A stretch of DNA of 8,704 nucleotides from the NCBI GenBank assembly GCA_902489295.1, contig CABTZM010000083.1, positions 1 to 8,704 on the forward strand, written 5' to 3'. This DNA is from an uncultured Collinsella sp. (GTDB taxonomy: Bacteria > Actinomycetota > Coriobacteriia > Coriobacteriales > Coriobacteriaceae). Of the stretch, positions 5,960 to 8,704 are shown piece by piece. The notes beneath the pieces are model-generated. The model saw nothing but the letters and a program-made list of their open reading frames with translations, was not told the origin of the DNA and did not search any database. Each line of letters opens with the position of its first letter. Position 1 is the first letter of the stretch. The position numbers were made by a program, and so were the translations under genes.

Positions 5960-7121
5960 AGAGGGTTTCGATGAAGGCGGCGATGCGGGTCTCGATCTGG
6001 CCCATGTCACCGTTGCTGTAGTCGGTCTCGATCTTCATATACGGAATCCCCGCCCCCTCGACGGCCTCCTGCATGCGCGCGCTCTCAACGTTGAAGGTGT
6101 GGCAAGCCTGTAGCACGCTCTCTACCACGCCATCGACATGATACTTCTCGCACATGGCCAGCGTGTTTTCCATACGACCGTCGTTGGGCGTCATGACCGA
6201 GCAGTTGATGTCCAGGTAGCGGTCGGCGATGGAGCGCAGGATGTCGGGAGCCTCCGGATCGATCATCATGGCCGCCGCGCGCTCGCCCGAGCAGTCGTCC
6301 ATGCACACGACCACGCCGCCGTTGGACTCGATGGTGCGACCGATCTTGTTGATCACGCCGCCCACCGGGCAGCCGGTGATCAGAATGCGCTTGGCGTCTG
6401 CCGCGACCGGGCGCTCGCCCGCGTCGTAGGCCTCGCGCAGCTTGGCAACCTTTTGCTCCAGCTGCTGCGTATAGGCCTCGATATCAAAGCTGAACGTACT
6501 GGCAAACATGGTGCTCATCAGATCGACGCCGCTCATGGCCGCCGGCTGGTTGGCCTGCAGCGCAAACATCTCGAGCTGGGCCGCACGCAAGCGGTTGCGG
6601 CGACGGACGGCAGCACGAAGGTCGTCATCGGTGATCGTAATACCGTAGAAGTTCTCGAGCTCCTCCTTGAGCAGGCGGCACTCCTCGTACCAGCCTTCAC
6701 GCTCGTAGGCGCGATCGCGACCCTGCGGCAGGTGCAGAATGTGCGTACGCTTGAGCTCGTTGAGTAACTCGTACATCTTCTTCTTGCCGTCGCAGGTGGT
6801 CTCGCCGATGATCATGTCGCTAAAGTACGTAAACGGGCACTTTTGCGAATAGGCAAAACCATACGTAGACTTGATGAGCGGGCACAGGTTTGCCGGCAGC
6901 ACCTTCTCGGCCTCGGGAATCACCTCGTCGGACGTGCCGCACAGCGCCACGCTCGCAGCCCCCGCGGCATCGATAATCTCGAGCGGCGTGTAGCTGCACA
7001 GAAAACCGACCAGGCGATTGCCCGCCTGCTTATAATCCTTGACGCGAATAAACGCCGCCTTGCGTTGCTCGTTGAACTCCTCAAACGTGCGTGGCAACGG
7101 CTGCTCAATATTTTCCGACAT
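5958..7121 (-). CDS. Double-cubane-cluster reductase / 2-hydroxyacyl-CoA dehydratase D-component family (YjiM-like)
   Basis: The 387-residue protein resembles E. coli YjiM along its length (remembered similarity, not aligned here). It has two Rossmann-like halves. Conserved cysteines lie in FLCSYTPLEI (Cys42), ALCGTSDE (61), NLCPLIKS (80), QKCPF (95), GETTCDGKKKMYE (110), TGCPVGG (251), DDCSG (277), DINCSV (307) and VLQACHTFN (340). The last domain ends IETDYSNGDMGQIETRIAAFIE. The GETTCDGKKK block is typical of the double-cubane [8Fe-9S] branch, whose studied member reduces small molecules such as acetylene when fired by its ATPase; physiological substrates are unknown. A true hydroxyacyl-CoA dehydratase subunit is the alternative. 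ATG 7121 has AGGAG 4 bases upstream; the longer frame to 7145 lacks a site. Palindromic repeats flank it on both sides. Confidence 0.88.
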   Translation of the reverse strand: MSENIEQPLPRTFEEFNEQRKAAFIRVKDYKQAGNRLVGFLCSYTPLEIIDAAGAASVALCGTSDEVIPEAEKVLPANLCPLIKSTYGFAYSQKCPFTYFSDMIIGETTCDGKKKMYELLNELKRTHILHLPQGRDRAYEREGWYEECRLLKEELENFYGITITDDDLRAAVRRRNRLRAAQLEMFALQANQPAAMSGVDLMSTMFASTFSFDIEAYTQQLEQKVAKLREAYDAGERPVAADAKRILITGCPVGGVINKIGRTIESNGGVVVCMDDCSGERAAAMMIDPEAPDILRSIADRYLDINCSVMTPNDGRMENTLAMCEKYHVDGVVESVLQACHTFNVESARMQEAVEGAGIPYMKIETDYSNGDMGQIETRIAAFIETL

Positions 7122-7154
7122 ATAACTCCTAAACCTTTTAACCAACCAAGGAAA

Positions 7155-7256
7155 CGGCTTTCCCAGGTGCCCGAGGTTGCCGTGAAAGAGAAGCGCCGCG
7201 TACTTTGGTACGCAAGCGACGGTTTGAACGGCAAGATCGGGTGCCTGGAGAAGCCG
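7155..7256. repeat. Imperfect palindromic intergenic repeat, copy 2
   Basis: Two 49-base arms (7155-7203 and 7208-7256) pair imperfectly around a TTTG loop. Well-paired blocks are cggctt at the base, ccagg, cccga, ttgccgt, and gcgtac at the apex. It sits 16 bases after the stop of the upstream reductase gene and 33 bases before the start of the next. It is clearly related to copy 1 at 5859-5959. Several differences between copies are compensated on the opposite arm (for example gccgga/tccggc versus gcccga/tcgggt), which argues that the fold matters. Confidence 0.82.
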
Positions 7257-7271
7257 CCGGGACGGATAGTC

Positions 7272-8555
7272 CTAAATGGTTTCCAAGAAAGCCTCAATCC
7301 TGGTTTGCAGTTGGCCTGCATCCTCGCCGGCGTAGTCGGTCGTGATGTGCATAAACGGAATGCCGGCCTCCTCGGCGGCCTTCTCCACGGCAAACGACTC
7401 CATCTCGTAGAGCGTGCAGAACTGCAGGGCCACGTCGACGATGCCGTCGGCATGCAGGTCCTTGGCCATCTGGACAATGTCCTTCATACGCTGGTCGTTG
7501 GGCGTAAAGACGGCGCAGTTGATCTTAAAGTAGCGCTCGGCGATGGCGTCGAGCATCTCGTCGCCCGTCTCGCCGGACTCGTCGACCAGGTCCTTGTAGT
7601 AGCGCGAGCCCGTGCAGGACTCCTCTCCCACCACGACGCCGCCGGCCTTCTCGATGAGGTTGAACAGCTTCCAGTTGGGCACGGCCATGGGCGTACCGGT
7701 GTACAGGATGCGCTTGGTCCCCTTGGGCGCCACGCCCTCGCCGGCCTCGACACGCTGCTCGCACTCAGCCGCCATATCGTTAATGGCTCCGGTCAGACGC
7801 GGCGTGTCGTCCATAAAGGCTGCCTGCACGGTCAGCAGGCTATCGAGACCGCTGATAGGCGCCGGGTCGGCAGCGCGGGTCGCAGCCAGACGCTGCAGGG
7901 CACGGCGCTTCTCATTGACGGCGTGGATGGCGGCTTTCAGACGCTCAGGCGTAATCGTGACGCCGCACTCTTCCTCGATCTTGGCGGCGAGTTTCTTGAC
8001 CTCGGCCTTCCAGGTCACGAGCGTCGACTCGTCGTGCACGTTGGGGATATCCATGACGTACACGTTCTTTTGCGTCGCAAAGAACTCGTAGGCCTTCTTC
8101 TTACCGTCGCAGGTGTTCTCGCCTACCACCAAGTCACTCGACTCAATGTAGGGGCAGACCTCGCCCAGCTTAAAGCCGGCAAAGCTCTTGATGAGCGGAC
8201 AAGTGTTGCGCGGCAAGTGCTCCTCGACCTTGTCGGTTGCCCAGTCGGCACCCGAGCACAGACCAACGGGAATGCCGTCACAGGCAAGCACGATCTCCTC
8301 GGGCACGTACACGCAGAACGACCCCACGATCTTGGTGGCCTCGCCGGCCTCCTTCTTGTCGAGCATCTCCTTAATACGGCCGCTGTGGATGTTGGTGGCC
8401 ACGAAGTCCAGGTAGGACGTTGACTTGGGACGGTTGTTCTGCGACAGGAACATGTCCCCGTACATCTGGCCCACGGCGCCCAGCAGCATATCGTGGTCGG
8501 CAAGATTCATGCCGAGGCTCTCCCACATCGGATGAAAATCGAGTGCTTCAGCCAT
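7272..8555 (-). CDS. Double-cubane-cluster reductase / 2-hydroxyacyl-CoA dehydratase family paralogue, N-terminally extended
   Basis: The 427-residue protein is a divergent paralogue of the next gene. Extra residues (about 1-40, HPMWESLGMNLADHD..GDMFLSQNNRP) precede the shared core. Cysteines line up in SFCVYVPEE (81), GLCSG (100), NTCPLIKS (119), EVCPY (134), GENTCDGKKKAYE (149), ESCTG (314), KINCAV (347) and LQFCTLYEM (380). It has TGTPM where the paralogue has TGCPV, so that cysteine is missing. The C-terminus ITTDYAGEDAGQLQTRIEAFLE is family-typical. ATG 8555 follows GAGGGGA about 7 bases upstream. It is the first gene of the apparent operon. It may be a separate reductase or the partner of a heterodimer with its neighbour. 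Substrate unknown. Confidence 0.86.
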   Translation of the reverse strand: MAEALDFHPMWESLGMNLADHDMLLGAVGQMYGDMFLSQNNRPKSTSYLDFVATNIHSGRIKEMLDKKEAGEATKIVGSFCVYVPEEIVLACDGIPVGLCSGADWATDKVEEHLPRNTCPLIKSFAGFKLGEVCPYIESSDLVVGENTCDGKKKAYEFFATQKNVYVMDIPNVHDESTLVTWKAEVKKLAAKIEEECGVTITPERLKAAIHAVNEKRRALQRLAATRAADPAPISGLDSLLTVQAAFMDDTPRLTGAINDMAAECEQRVEAGEGVAPKGTKRILYTGTPMAVPNWKLFNLIEKAGGVVVGEESCTGSRYYKDLVDESGETGDEMLDAIAERYFKINCAVFTPNDQRMKDIVQMAKDLHADGIVDVALQFCTLYEMESFAVEKAAEEAGIPFMHITTDYAGEDAGQLQTRIEAFLETI

Positions 8556-8704
8556 AACGGTTCCCCTCTCGAACCAAAAATGAATAGCTACGGTATTGCT
8601 GCACGGTGGGTGGCGAAAACCCAGCCGCGCCTAAACCCGGAATTTTGGGGAACCTGCTTTGCGGTCGATTATTTAGTTGTGCGTCGTCTCTCCCGGAGCC
8701 GTGA

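Noticed and set aside
6843..8423. 526-codon plus-strand open frame
   Set aside because: It lies wholly antisense to two recognisable reductase genes. Its composition is rich in Arg, His, Gly and Leu as expected from the complement of GC-biased codons, and it shows no recognisable domain.
5958..8555. CRISPR, phage or insertion sequence content in the window
   Set aside because: There are no regularly spaced direct repeats, no transposase or integrase motifs and no phage genes. The two related palindromes are single copies far apart and do not form an array.
8556..8704. Promoter or riboswitch upstream of the first reductase gene
   Set aside because: AT-rich bits (for example around 8660-8675 and 8580-8595) do not give a -10/-35 pair with acceptable spacing, and short hairpins such as gggt..accc near 8608-8622 do not match a riboswitch I recognise. 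Nothing is supported here.

Overview
The window looks like a chromosomal piece of a strictly anaerobic, moderately high-GC bacterium. My best guess is a Collinsella-like member of the Coriobacteriia. This is an inference from the GC-rich codon use, canonical ribosome binding sites, tRNAs with encoded CCA ends, and an oxygen-sensitive double-cubane/HgdC-type enzyme system beside selenium genes. No 16S or other phylogenetic marker is present. Every gene I can support lies on the minus strand, so the reading order runs from high to low coordinates. The many long plus-strand reading frames are antisense shadows.

Layout in direction of transcription. Positions 8704-8556 are an upstream region with no gene and no convincing promoter. 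At 8555-7272 and 7121-5958 are two adjacent, divergent paralogues of the 2-hydroxyacyl-CoA dehydratase / double-cubane-cluster reductase family. At 5802-5038 is their ATP-dependent [4Fe-4S] activase. At 4967-3918 is selD, itself read through an in-frame UGA at codon 17, so it is very probably a selenoprotein; a hairpin downstream of the UGA fits the bacterial SECIS rules. Next come yedF (3856-3230), a small DUF3343 putative Se/S carrier (3210-2959) and a SufS-like class V cysteine desulfurase (2962-1823), which overlaps the DUF3343 gene by 4 bases. A strong intrinsic terminator (1808-1776) closes this group. The terminator abuts brnQ (1755-397), a branched-chain amino acid symporter that probably has its own promoter overlapping the terminator. 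Last is a tRNA-Pro(TGG)-tRNA-Gly(TCC) pair (305-149) with a near-consensus promoter at 385-357 and a terminator at 137-102. A perfect 20-bp inverted repeat fills positions 1-67.

How the genes may work together. Desulfurase, DUF3343 protein and YedF form a plausible route for mobilising and carrying persulfide or selenide. SelD converts selenide to selenophosphate for Sec-tRNA and/or tRNA selenouridine. The activase would drive ATP-dependent low-potential electron transfer into one or both double-cubane-type proteins. Why a double-cubane reductase system sits in line with a selenium-donor module is the most interesting open question here.

The two roughly 150-base gaps on either side of the second reductase gene each hold a copy of the same roughly 100-base imperfect palindrome. 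The copies carry compensatory changes, so they look like a structured dispersed repeat rather than unconstrained spacer.
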